Below, piece after piece: positions 1-8,472 of a DNA stretch of 12,408 nt (position 1 is the stretch's first letter; each line of letters begins with the position of its first letter). The position numbers and the translations under genes were made by a program. The notes under the pieces are model-generated. The model saw nothing but the letters and a program-made list of their open reading frames with translations, made no database searches and was not told the DNA's origin. The stretch is from Euperipatoides rowelli (lineage: Eukaryota; Onychophora; Udeonychophora; Euonychophora; Peripatopsidae). Where the stretch lies: assembly GCA_003024985.2 (NCBI GenBank), contig PXIH01S0014979.1; one strand, 5' to 3'.

Positions 1-62
1 TGGAAGGGCAAAAGGCCTGAGCGATTGCTGACCTGCTGACCTGGCCAGTCCGCCCCTGTTTC
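1..62. other. GC-rich flank left of the truncated LTR
   Basis: This stretch is much richer in G and C than the rest of the window and has no match in the first 320 bases of the right-hand LTR. It contains a short tandem of GCTGACCT (about 27-42). It is either genomic sequence joined to the LTR by a deletion, part of another repeat, or an assembly junction. I see no reading frame to support. Confidence 0.5.
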
Positions 63-411
63 TGGGTATTCTACTACTGGGTCTCTTCTCTATCTTGTGA
101 GTACTAAGTAAACCAGATCTGAGTAATGCATAGTTTGCAATGTCAGTGTATTTTATATGAGTGTAATACAGTATAGAAAATAATGTTATGAATTTATTCT
201 CCGACTTGTATGAGCAAGCAGCAGGTAATTGATGTAATTACAATATAAGATTATGTACAAAATTAATGTGTTATCTATTCATGCATTAATGACACCTCAT
301 ACAAGATTTATATGAGCGAGCTTGTAACGTTATTAACTTTTAACAAAATATTTACAGTATTAATAAATGTATGGACTAACAAGCAATAGTTATTGTTGAT
401 TAAAAATAACA
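63..411 (+). repeat. 5' LTR, truncated at its left end
   Basis: It aligns with 2850-3205 of the right LTR from TGGGTATTCTACTAC through the shared end TTAAAAATAACA. About 320 bases present at the start of the right LTR (2530-2849) are missing here. If the promoter (U3) lies in that lost part, as is usual, the element has no normal promoter. The right border is firm because the LTR ends in CA exactly where the primer-binding site begins. Confidence 0.88.
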
Positions 412-422
412 TGGTAGCAGAG
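412..422 (+). other. Primer-binding site, initiator-Met tRNA type
   Basis: TGGTAGCAGAG starts on the base after the LTR terminal CA and is complementary to the 3' end (including CCA) of animal initiator methionine tRNA. This is where minus-strand DNA synthesis would be primed. Similarity to the reverse complement of the tRNA appears to continue through about 439 (GGTTGCGATCCA against the T-arm), further than the usual 11-18 bases. Confidence 0.85.
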
Positions 423-519
423 AGTGGTTGCGATCCACGACCAAAATTTCTCTAAATTTCTGTTATCATCATTGTAACTAAGCCCTTCATAGGGAATTTC
501 ATTCTTGTGGTGACATAAA

Positions 520-960
520 ATGGCAGATTATAAAGTGTGTAACCAGACCCAGTGGATATTAGATTCAGGTGCATCATCAATCATGAGTTTTAAAATTTTT
601 GGGTTAAATGGAGAGAGTAATATAGAGACTGTTTGCAGTTGCAATATAATTACTGCCAATGGAAACTTAATTAATGGAAAGTACAAATTTGATATTACAT
701 TTCAAAATTATGAATGCTGAAAATGAAGTAGTAAAAGATTAGTGTTAAAAGACATTGTGTCTATTAAAGAGTTGATAAACATTATCCTAAATTAATGAGG
801 ATGGGTATCCAATAGAATTTATGAACGGGATATGCACATTATCAAAATTGTATGACGATGTGATTGCAGAAGTGGAATCATTTTGATATTAGCAGGAATT
901 AAGACATAAAATATTCAACTGAATTCAGTTTGTGAGGAACTAGTTGATATGTATAATTTT
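520..960 (+). pseudogene. Copia protease remnant fused to a gag-like start
   Basis: An open stretch at 520-720 starts MADYKV, which resembles the beginning of a copia Gag, and runs after about ten residues into WILDSGASS, the aspartic protease active-site motif (catalytic Asp in DSG). Beyond 720 the protease C-terminal part survives only in pieces: LKDIVSIKEL near 742, then EFMNGICTLSKLYDDV near 817 in another frame. A piece near 905-955 resembles the start of the pre-integrase region. The start codon lies only about 100 bases after the primer-binding site, so nearly all of gag is gone. Integrase, normally several hundred residues, is also missing: the frame jumps from this piece to the reverse transcriptase upstream region within about 20 bases. 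No functional product is expected. Confidence 0.75.
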
Positions 961-971
961 AGTATAGTGTT

Positions 972-1790
972 AAAAAATTAATCATAGAACCTAATGGATG
1001 GCGAGATGTTATAAAGCTAGATAAGGAAGAAAAAGAGGGTTGGATAATAGCTATGGAGTAAGAAATGAATACTTTGGGAAACACAGAAGTCTGGGAAGTA
1101 TCTTATGTAGCAGAAGAATATCCCGTGTTAGATTGCTTTTGGATTTTTAAAATAAAATATGATCAAGGAAGGAATCGGTAACACTTAGAGCAAGATTAGT
1201 GGCAAAGGGTTGTGCGCAGAGACCGGTTTCGATTACACTTGTGCACCTGTTGTTAAGCATGTCACTATTAGATCTCTGTTAGCAGTGGCAGGAGCACAAG
1301 GATTATTGTGATGTGAGACCCGACTTTATATAGACTTTTTATACCGAGAATTAGAAGAGAACTTATTTATGGCAACACAAGAAGGTCCTTGGATCAAACC
1401 TAATAATCAATGTCTAAAACTCAAAAGAGCTATATATGGTGTAAAGTTTTGAACAATAAAAACTAGTGGTGATGAATGTTTGTATTATAAAATTGAAAAG
1501 GAAACAAAACTGTTCATTGTGATACATGTCGATGACATTTTAATGTTTGCTAATAATGTCAAGGTTATGCAGGATGTATACTGCTGTTTAAGTGATGAAT
1601 ATGTGCTTAAGGATCTAGGTGAAGTGACTTGCTATCTGGGAATACAAGTAGTTAGAGATGTGAACACATGATTCTTTAGTATTCATCAACAGTCAAAAAT
1701 ATTAAATATTGTGAAAGAAATGAACCTAGAAGGGGGTAAATTAAGTATAATACCTATGAACACCGATTTTTGTATATCAAGAGTCTGATA
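972..1790 (+). pseudogene. Copia reverse transcriptase, frameshifted
   Basis: Pieces of the copia-type RT domain can be followed in order across frames: EMNTLGNTEVWEV (1063-1101), RARLVAKGCAQ (about 1190), LEENLFMATQEGPW (about 1352), CLKLKRAIYGVK (about 1411), then an open stretch at 1480-1671 carrying the catalytic box as HVDD (1525-1536; usually YVDD) and LKDLGEVTCYLGIQV. There are stops at about 1057, 1308, 1450 and 1669, and several 1-base frame changes. About 25 residues between YGVK and CLYYK are deleted. RT would copy the element RNA to DNA in virus-like particles; this copy cannot encode the enzyme. Confidence 0.85.
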
Positions 1791-1795
1791 GTAAA

Positions 1796-2469
1796 TTGTT
1801 GGAAGACAATATAGAATATCAAAGAGTGATTGGTATGTTAATGTATCTAAGTTTGGTGAGCAGACCAGATATCTCTATTAGTACAAATATTTTAGGTAGA
1901 TTTGTATCAAAACCGACTTTTCACAGGGAGGCATGCAAAAAGATTATGAGATATTTTAATTATACTAATCACTATATGTTACATTTGATAAATAATCAAA
2001 CTGAAGAGTTGACATTATACTGCGATGCAAATTGGGGAGGGGATTTAAATGATAGAAAGTTTACTTCAGGAGGAGCATATTTCTTGGGGGGATCTTTGAT
2101 CGGATGGACTTCAAAGAAGCAAAANTGTATTTCTCTTTCAACTGCTGAGGCAGAATATGTATCTTTGTCTCAGTCTGTGAAAGAAACTGTATGTTTGCTG
2201 AGATTGATGAATGATCTACATTTAGTTTGTAAGCTGCCTATCATTATTAACTGTGACAGTCAGAGTTGCATTTCTTTAGCGAGAATGAAGGAATAAAAAA
2301 TCACACTAAACATATTGACATACATAATCATCACTCTCGAGAGCATATAAAACCCAGTCAAATAACTTTAGTTTTTTGTCCAATTTCAGAGATGGTGGCT
2401 GACATTTTTACTAAACCTTTAGCTAAAGATCAATTTGAGAAATTGAAAAATATTTTAAATGTTTATTAG
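1796..2469 (+). pseudogene. Copia RT connection and RNase H domain, one frameshift
   Basis: From 1796 the frame reads through the post-RT connection (VIGMLMYLSLVSRPDIS) into RNase H: YCDANWGGD, TSGGAYFLGG, SLSTAEAEY and NCDSQS carry acidic residues of the active site. A 1-base frame change near 2280 moves the end into the next frame, where NHTKHIDI and MVADIFTKPLAKDQFEKL form the canonical copia C-terminus, with the stop at 2467-2469. The stop is about 50 bases before the purine tract, the normal copia layout. One N at 2125 leaves one residue unknown. The domain would remove template RNA during reverse transcription. It is the best preserved part of this element, but the frameshift, and the loss of Gag and integrase, make it non-functional. 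Confidence 0.9.
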
Positions 2470-2521
2470 GTTAAGTTTTGTTTTTGTATGAATCTATAAA
2501 TGAGATCTATCTCAATATTTT

Positions 2522-2529
2522 ATGGGAGA
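2522..2529 (+). other. Polypurine tract
   Basis: ATGGGAGA lies directly before the TGTTA that opens the right LTR. This is the usual site of plus-strand priming and fixes the LTR start at 2530. The alternative LTR start at 2850 (TGGG) is preceded by a pyrimidine-rich GTTGCTTTT and is less likely. Confidence 0.75.
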
Positions 2530-3205
2530 TGTTAAATTGGTAAAATGTTGATACAGGTTATCAAAGATAATTTGCTATATATAGCCTACAGTATGTAACA
2601 TTTGTAACATATTTTTTTTTCTTTTTCTTTTGTTGTGTTTGTTTTTGACATTTCAAATTTGTTTTAAATATTACACAAAATAGTGTGTAAGGTGAGTAAG
2701 GCAGGAAATATCTCAATGGGGGATTTTCAGAATATTTAGAAAATATCTTGATGAGGGGGTAGTTAGAAACTAAGAGCTTTAAATGAATGATGAAAAAGGT
2801 AATGCTGGGGGAGCAGGAAATGACGTTATAAGTCAAGTGTGTTGCTTTTTGGGTATTCTACTACCGGGTCTCTTCTCCATCTTGTGAGTACTAAGTAAGC
2901 TAGATCTGTGTAATGTTGCATAATTTGCAATGGCAGTGTATTATATATATATGAATGTAATACAGTAGGCTATAGAAAATAATGTTATGAATTTATTCTT
3001 CAATTTGTATGAGCAAGAAAAAAGTAATTTATGTAATTACAATATAAGATTATGTACAAATGTGTTATCTATTCATGCATTAGTGACGCCTCATACCAAA
3101 TTTATATGAGTGAGCTTGTAACATTATTAACTTTTAACAAAATATTTACAGTATTAATAAAAGTATGGACTAACAAGCAATAGTTATTGTTGATTAAAAA
3201 TAACA
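2530..3205 (+). repeat. 3' LTR, complete (676 bp)
   Basis: It begins TGTTA and ends TAACA and is preceded by the purine tract. The right half (2850-3205) matches the left LTR. The left half (2530-2849) is unique in this window and contains a T-rich run at 2611-2630 and an imperfect internal repeat, AAATATCTCAATGGGGGA (about 2706) against AAATATCTTGATGAGGGG (about 2741). The long minus-strand frame across 2561-2836 has no coding character. Confidence 0.85.
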
Positions 3206-4039
3206 AGACCAAACAAATATGCTGACCCTGGCCATGCATAGGCTGATTTTGAATCAGCTTAAGACAATGTCAGAAGAGCAAAACAAAATGATAGTCTTTT
3301 CTTTTAACATTATCCAGATTAATCAGCTTAAGCAGAAGATAGCTGAAGCTGAACACACAGATCCAACCCCATTGCCGCTGCAGTTTACCAACTTAACACA
3401 ACTCAGGAGGCCGCAAGCTGGCATATCAAAAAGATTTGTCACGTTTTGACAATGCTGAAGATCTCACAGTAATACTTTCCACAGAATTTGGTAAGACCAT
3501 AGCAGACCTCCTATAAGTTACCCCCTACTTTAATATCTCCAAATATTGCTATAGCTGGACATTAACTTCTTTACTAAAATAATCTCCGTTTTAAGTTTCA
3601 TTCCATTGCTATCAAGTTTAGAACTTTCTTCTTACTACAGAACTTTTCCCTTTTTTCAAGATATACTTTTCATGTGTTTATTAAGTTTATCTTTCACCAC
3701 GGTTTCAATTCTGAGATGGACTTAATAGAGTGGGGAAGTATTTAAATTGTACATAAGTTAATTACTTTTTTTATATATTGTAAGTCAGAGAAGGTTAAGC
3801 TAAAAAAAAAAAAAACTAATTTTTTATATACTAAAACTTAACTCAATTTTATTTTTAAAGCAGTTTATACCCATTTAAATTTCAGAGATACATATTTTTT
3901 TAAGTTATTAACATTTATTGCTGTTTATTTATAATTCAATTATTTAAATGATATATTCTATTTTTGTAAATGTTTTCCCATTTATTTAAATTGTTTTATG
4001 TTATTGTATAATTGTTTATGATATACCAAAGGTCAGCCA
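3206..4039. other. No recognised gene; short exon-like frame near 3219-3520
   Basis: Just right of the LTR, 3219-3449 is open on the plus strand and contains a hydrophilic stretch (NQLKQKIAEAEHTDPTP). Overlapping open pieces in two other frames (for example DLSRFDNAEDLTVILSTEFG, ending near 3514) suggest an old, frameshifted coding relic, but I recognise no family. From 3520 on the sequence is AT-rich, with A14 at 3802-3815, and I see nothing further. Confidence 0.3.
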
Positions 4040-4412
4040 AGGGGCATTGGCACAGAGGGTTGAGTTGTACTGCTTCATATCCTTGGTGAAAGCAAGGCTA
4101 GCGACCAGGGTTCACGACTTGCGTTGTCCGACCCCAAAACTTCACTCCCAATTGTCTTCCTTTGTGAATGGCAGGGAGTTTGGGGTGCTATTCAACCAGT
4201 TGGCAAGACACTCGGACCTTGCGTTCTAAAGATATGAATATCTGAAGTTAGGCAACCCGAGCATATTATGTCTGAATCATTGGATGAAAGTCTCATCGTC
4301 AGAATGTAGTAAAAATTGTAAATAATGTAAATATATAAATGTATATAGAATATAAATAAGTAGATTATGCCCTGCCTCAGGGTAAGACACCAAGGGTGTG
4401 TCAAAAAAAAAA
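4040..4412 (+). mobile_element. Probable tRNA-derived SINE with A-tail
   Basis: TGGCACAGAGGG at 4048-4059 resembles a pol III A box and GGTTCACGACT at 4109-4119 a B box; the spacing of about 60 bases suits a tRNA head with a long variable arm. A body of locally higher GC follows, then a 5S-rRNA-like segment (4244-4298), two small hairpins near the 3' end (CCCTG-CCT-CAGGG at 4370-4382; GACACC...GGTGTGTC at 4386-4402) and an A10 tail (4403-4412). No clear target-site duplication is visible, so the left border is approximate. It could also be two adjacent elements. Confidence 0.42.
4244..4298 (+). repeat. 5S-rRNA-like segment inside the SINE
   Basis: GAAGTTAGGCAACCCGAGC (4244-4262) resembles the internal control box A region of animal 5S rRNA (GAAGTTAAGCAACGTCGGGC), and TTGGATGAAAGTCTC (4280-4294) resembles the box C region beginning TTGGATGGGTGACC. 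The boxes are about 36 bases apart instead of about 31. GCGTTCT at 4221-4227 may extend the match leftward. It is not a functional 5S gene, because both ends are missing. Confidence 0.4.
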
Positions 4413-6149
4413 GTCAATACTATTTCATTTCAAAAGTTAAAATTATCTACTTTAATAAATCAATTCATATATTTTAACTAGCCAGTTTTTCTCATTTTTT
4501 GTGAATAGTCCTTTTATTTGTCTTGCTATGATCTTTTCCATTAGAGGACATGATACAGTAGACCTGGTAGGTTCTGTTTCTCTTAGAAGAACTGAGGAAG
4601 AGTCCATTTATTAATCGGGTTCAGGTCTTCCTTAAGTTTCCTGTCGAGTTTATCAGAAATAATCTGGAAAGTTTAATTATTTTATTCATTTTTTTTTTAT
4701 GTTTTTAGATCAGCCTGTTCCTGCATAAATAATACTTGATAAGTTGGTATTTACATTTAAGTAAGTCAGGGATATTTATTTAAATATTAGTTAGGCTGTT
4801 GGTTATTTCATCCCTTCAGAGAACAGATCATCAGATTAATTGTCCAGGTCTGTCTATCTCGGAGTTTATCTAAGAATCATAGAAACCTTGAGGAGACAGA
4901 CAAGCTGATTATTCTGTTATTAGATTGCACAGATAATTGCAAAGTGAAACCACCATTCTTTTGTTTATCAGAAGTTAAATAGCGATCCGGTACACTCTTG
5001 CTTATTCTTAACAAAATGTAAAGCATAACACACAAACACGCATAACTATAGCCCGGTTTTATTTCTTTTCGTAAGGGGATTATTTTGGTATATTCTTGTA
5101 AGTATAGAATTGTATTTTACTATAAGTAAGGTATCTCCCACAATATGACAGGGTGAGCAAGAACAAATTTCTGGCCACCAAACAGTATGGACCACAATAA
5201 ATCAAATGGCTAGAAGGACATATTAATTTAAATTGGTTAAAATAGTTAGAATTTTCATTCAATTGGTACTAAAGAAATAATTTTAATACAAAATTCAGTA
5301 TAGGCTAGCCATATTAGCACAGCGTCTTCTTCAATCGAATCTAGCAATAATATTTTTAAAATAGTTCATTTATTTAATATTTTTTTAAACATGACTTCAA
5401 AATTTTATTTTTTTAAACTTTCATTAAATTTAATATCTATACCTCCTTCAGTGATAAAAGTCAGACTCGCAGGAGTAGGGATTTTCATTTTTTCATTAAA
5501 ATAAAAATAACAGTTTTTGTAGATATACAGTACACAAAATAAAAATGGCTACTGACAAAGGTGTAAGCACAGTGTTAGCCATCATAGTAGAGGATGGGGT
5601 AAAGCACCACAAACAGCCATTTCTCCCATCCCCTTTCCTATAAAATCCTTGTCACAAGTGAATACCCTGTTATTTGTACAGTATAAGACAGTGATCTAAA
5701 TAATGATCAGGAAAACCTCTCTCCTGTCTATTTGAATAAAAAGTTAATTGACAATTTAACAGAGCAATAGAAGCTCAAAAAGGTGAGCTGGAATGGCTTA
5801 ACAACTGAGTGAGCTAAATTTTGAGTGAACAGAAATAGGCAATAACCACAGTTAGGAGTTTTTTAACTTAGAAAAGGACCCTCCTCCAAATATGAATGAG
5901 GGAGCGGGTTGGTTACAGCTGTTGGTTATAGGAATAACACAAATCAACAAAGTATGTTGATGACACTACCGGCTAGAAAAGTTGAGTTGGCTAGTCAAAC
6001 AATACAGCCAAAGAGGGAACGTTGCCTTCCCTTAGCAACTAAAAACATTAGTACCGAGTACACTCAAATGGTGGGCCTGGGGGTACTATCTATGCTCCCA
6101 GTCTTTAATGCAGATCCTGTGGACATATTGAATGCAACAGATGGATAAA
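4413..6149. other. Non-coding stretch without a supported gene
   Basis: The sequence is AT-rich with scattered short frames. A 62-codon frame without a start codon is open at about 4788-4979 and contains NLEETDKLIILLLDC; I do not recognise it. A 32-codon frame with a fair start context begins at 5545. A 79-codon frame at 5909-6148 lies in a more GC-balanced block that may be an unidentified repeat. None has a domain, motif or splice context that I would call a gene. Confidence 0.4.
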
Positions 6150-7600
6150 AGCATTCATTAATTTAACCATTCATATTTGTACAATTTATGGTAAGACCAT
6201 GATTCAGAAGCAAATTTGTTACACTCATAATTATGACCCATACTATTAGCAAGAAAAAGAGTACTAGTATCACCAAACTTAGTCTGCAGTTGAGGCTAGC
6301 TCCATAGTTTAGTAGTTTCAGGAATAAAGGAATATTTCATATATTGCTGCAATATGAAGTGGATTAATGCCATTGCAATCTTGACAATTAATATCAACCC
6401 CATGAGAAAGATATGTTGTTTAACAGTCAAATGTGCCCCAACAGAAGGAAAATTAATAGTTTTACAATTGTTCAATTATAAAATTAATGACATCTGTGAA
6501 ATTCATACCTTTAATTTCTTCATAACAATACCCTCCTGAAGCAGCAAAATAAAGACAGTGCTACCACATTTAGTTTGACAATGAACATCATCACTAATAT
6601 TTAAAAGTGAAGACCATCTTAAATTATTTTTATAACGAAAATCAACACTGTTTAGAAGTTGAGTATGATAGGTAGATCCTATTTTTAATATAAAAATGAA
6701 TATTTATTATTTACATAAATATTATTAATATATCCTATAGATAATGGTTTATATGCCTCAGAAAGGTCAATTTTACATGAAAAATGTAAAGATGTCATCG
6801 CTTCTTTATCGATAACATTTATATCTGAACCAGGATCAATAAGTTCAATAGCCACATCATTCAGACCACATTTACAAGCTAAATGCACTGCAGTCATTAC
6901 TTCTTTGATGATGGCATTTAAAGAGGTTGTTTCCTTGATTATGTCACTAGTCATTTCTATCAGACCATTCACATCAAGATGAAATGGAGTAATTTCATCC
7001 ATTATATTAATTCCATTCACAATCTTTAATATTTGTCTTTTAAAATAAATAAGCTCATTATTTAGCTGTTTTTTTTCTGTTGCTGTACTTGATGCATGGA
7101 ATACTGAAATATTATTTTTCCAGTTCTAGAAGTTTATTTGATAAATTGTTATTGAGTATTATCAACTTTATTTCATGCTTAGAATTTTCCTTGTAATGTA
7201 TTTTTTTCAAATTTGAGATTTGTGACATATGGTTATTAGTATCACTTAAGTATTTCAGATGTTTTTCTTCAATTCAACAAACATCTGAAATCTGTCTTTA
7301 AATGCCATCATATTTGTGGTTTCAAGAAGTCCTTCTGATCTTTGGTGTTTGATTTCTTTTAAATTCATCATTCGTTCTTGTTTGGATGTGTATAAACTCA
7401 TCTAACATTTGGTATTGTATAGCAACAATGATATCTTTCATTTCTTTTATTGCTCTTTCAATATGTTATTGTGTTCTTCAATCTTTTCTTTCAAAATCTA
7501 TGAAGTATTTAATCTCTAATCTCATCAGAATTTCTCTTTGCTGCATTAAGAAGAATGAAAGACTTTTGTGCATCTTTAAAATCTCTTGCATAACGATTCT
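6150..7600 (-). pseudogene. Coiled-coil plus ankyrin-repeat gene relic
   Basis: Read on the minus strand from about 7600 downward, changing frame several times, the sequence first gives heptad-rich, coiled-coil-like pieces (DFKDAQKSFILLNAAKRNSD, KIEEHNNILKEQ, LIILNNNLSNKLLELEK, TEKKQLNNELIYFKRQI). Then come ankyrin repeats. The clearest are in the open piece 6685-7020 (MTAVHLACKCGLNDVAIELI, then DINVIDKEAMTSLHFSCK) and further down (CQTKCGSTV, DINCQDCNGINPLHIAA near 6350-6400, KLLNYGASLNC near 6290-6320, LLLNHGLTINCTNMNG near 6155-6205). About six to seven repeats can be traced. Stops and frameshifts separate the pieces, so no intact protein is made from this copy. Ankyrin proteins are protein-binding scaffolds; the particular family is not recognised. 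The parent may be a lineage-expanded host gene or a gene carried by a repeat. Confidence 0.72.
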
Positions 7601-8049
7601 TTTTCTTTTTTTTATAAAAAAAAAAAAATCAACAAAAAAACTATCCATAAGGGATTAAATTTTTATTTACATTTACATTAATTTACAGTCTTCTACCTTG
7701 AATGCATATTGAACAGCCTTCATCTGTATGTTCTAAGTATTGTAGTTTTTGGTTCAACTCAAATGCATCTTCCCACCTCAGGCCTAACCATCTAAAGACC
7801 TAAGTAACAGTGGCATATATTTCTTGCACTCAAGAAATATATGCCATTGTCATTGTCGTTCATAGAAAAAACGCACCTTTCCCCTGGGCCCCTGAAAAAA
7901 AACAGAGTGATACTAGATTCCCCCTTCCCCCCAGGATCAAAGCAGTCCCTGGAACTACATTTCTTTTTTAACAGCTTAAACTATTTATTCTTTTCAAATC
8001 TCCCTTAATAAAAATAACGTGATAAAATATAAATAAATCCAATGTAAAA
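7601..8049. other. Non-coding stretch with T/A runs and a hairpin
   Basis: A T-run joined to an A-run (about 7599-7628) lies at the upstream edge of the ankyrin relic. Two C-rich patches (near 7878-7892 and 7920-7934) interrupt otherwise AT-rich DNA. Apart from the hairpin at 7803-7854 I see nothing to annotate. Confidence 0.4.
7803..7854. repeat. Near-perfect inverted repeat with 4-base loop
   Basis: TGGCATATATTTCTTG (7811-7826) and CAAGAAATATATGCCA (7831-7846) are exact reverse complements separated by CACT. Outside the 16-bp core, pairing continues to 7803/7854 with two G-T pairs and one mismatch, giving a stem of about 24 positions. The loop is too small for a typical pre-miRNA but fits a snap-back DNA element or a palindromic rearrangement. 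Confidence 0.85.
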
Positions 8050-8301
8050 TCATTGTCTAATTAGAAATTTACAGAAGATGTTCAAGTAATATTGATACAA
8101 ATAATAACTGCTGAATGAATTCAAAACTGTTACATTTCTAATAAAATAAAAATAAACATTTTTTTTATTTGTAGTGAAATTTTCAGGAATGTTGTCAATA
8201 TTATTTATTGCTTCTTCTATTTTTTCTTCTCTCTTCAACCAAAGTTCATAAATCCAAAGAGAATGAAGAGGAGAAGAGTTGGAATCATTTAAAGTAAAAC
8301 T
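8050..8301 (-). CDS. Candidate last exon of the cyclase-like gene
   Basis: On the minus strand an AG at 8303-8302 (GTTTAG|AGTTTTAC) is followed by a frame that stays open to the stop at 8050 and is in phase with the splice donor after codon 630 of the cyclase-like gene. The implied intron (8302-8490) is 189 bases. The first 40 or so residues look coding (LWIYELWLKREEKIEEAINN, a charged helix). The later part is rich in Phe and Tyr, over AT-rich DNA, and looks less so. The acceptor is weak: it has no good pyrimidine tract. A stronger one, ATTTTAACTAG at about 8353, would put a TAA straight after the junction. This exon is therefore only one of three possible 3' ends. Confidence 0.28.
   Translation of the reverse strand, partial: SFTLNDSNSSPLHSLWIYELWLKREEKIEEAINNIDNIPENFTTNKKNVYFYFIRNVTVLNSFSSYYLYQYYLNIFCKFLIRQ
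8164..8169 (-). terminator. Possible poly(A) signal AATAAA
   Basis: AATAAA on the minus strand lies about 300 bases past the stop at 8473 and inside the candidate last exon. In AT-rich DNA such hexamers are common, so this is weak evidence for the transcript end. Confidence 0.2.
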
Positions 8302-8472
8302 CTAAACATTCTACTAACTTGTTTTCAATATAGTATATACAAACATAATTTACTAGTTAAAATGAAAATCAAAGAATGAATAAATACAATTATATTCAAT
8401 ACATAATCAATTCACTAATCTTGAGAATAAGTACATTTTTTTTGACAGTAAGAAAGAAAAATATACCAAGGT

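Larger units (their letters stand above)
63..3205 (+). mobile_element. Degenerate Ty1/copia-type LTR retrotransposon
   Basis: Two direct copies of an LTR flank a broken pol region in the copia order protease, reverse transcriptase, RNase H. The left LTR is followed directly by an initiator-Met tRNA primer-binding site, and the right LTR is preceded by a purine tract. The complete right LTR begins TGTTA and ends TAACA, a 5-bp terminal inverted repeat. Gag and integrase are absent, and stops and frameshifts are spread through pol. By eye the aligned LTR parts (63-411 against 2850-3205) differ at about 24 bases and five indels, so the insertion is not recent. Target-site duplication cannot be tested because the left end is lost; the five bases after the right LTR are AGACC. 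The copy cannot move on its own. There is one ambiguous base (N) at 2125. Confidence 0.93.

Noticed and set aside
35-47. GCTGACCTGGCCA, nearly the same as GCTGACCCTGGCCA at 3221-3234 beyond the right LTR
   Set aside because: It is not adjacent to the LTR ends and is too short to be a copia target duplication signal, so probably chance.
2561-2836. 91-codon minus-strand frame inside the right LTR
   Set aside because: It lies wholly in LTR sequence, has a poly-Lys run from a T-tract and no coding pattern; it is an accidental frame.
2850-3205. A shorter LTR definition starting TGGGTATT at 2850
   Set aside because: It would make both LTRs full length, but there is no purine tract before it, whereas ATGGGAGA|TGTTA at 2530 gives the standard layout and terminal inverted repeats.
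4788-4979. 62-codon open stretch without a start codon
   Set aside because: It has a mildly coding look, but no recognised family and no clear acceptor or donor, so I did not call an exon.
5545-5643. 32-codon frame beginning MATDKGVSTVLAIIVEDG with a fair start context
   Set aside because: Too short, with no family, no splice signals and no conserved neighbour.
5909-6148. 79-codon plus-strand frame
   Set aside because: No domain is visible. Composition suggests a repeat, but I could not identify one.
7386-7658. 90-codon plus-strand frame
   Set aside because: It is antisense to the coiled-coil part of the ankyrin relic, and its hydrophobic look comes from reversed Lys/Glu-rich codons.
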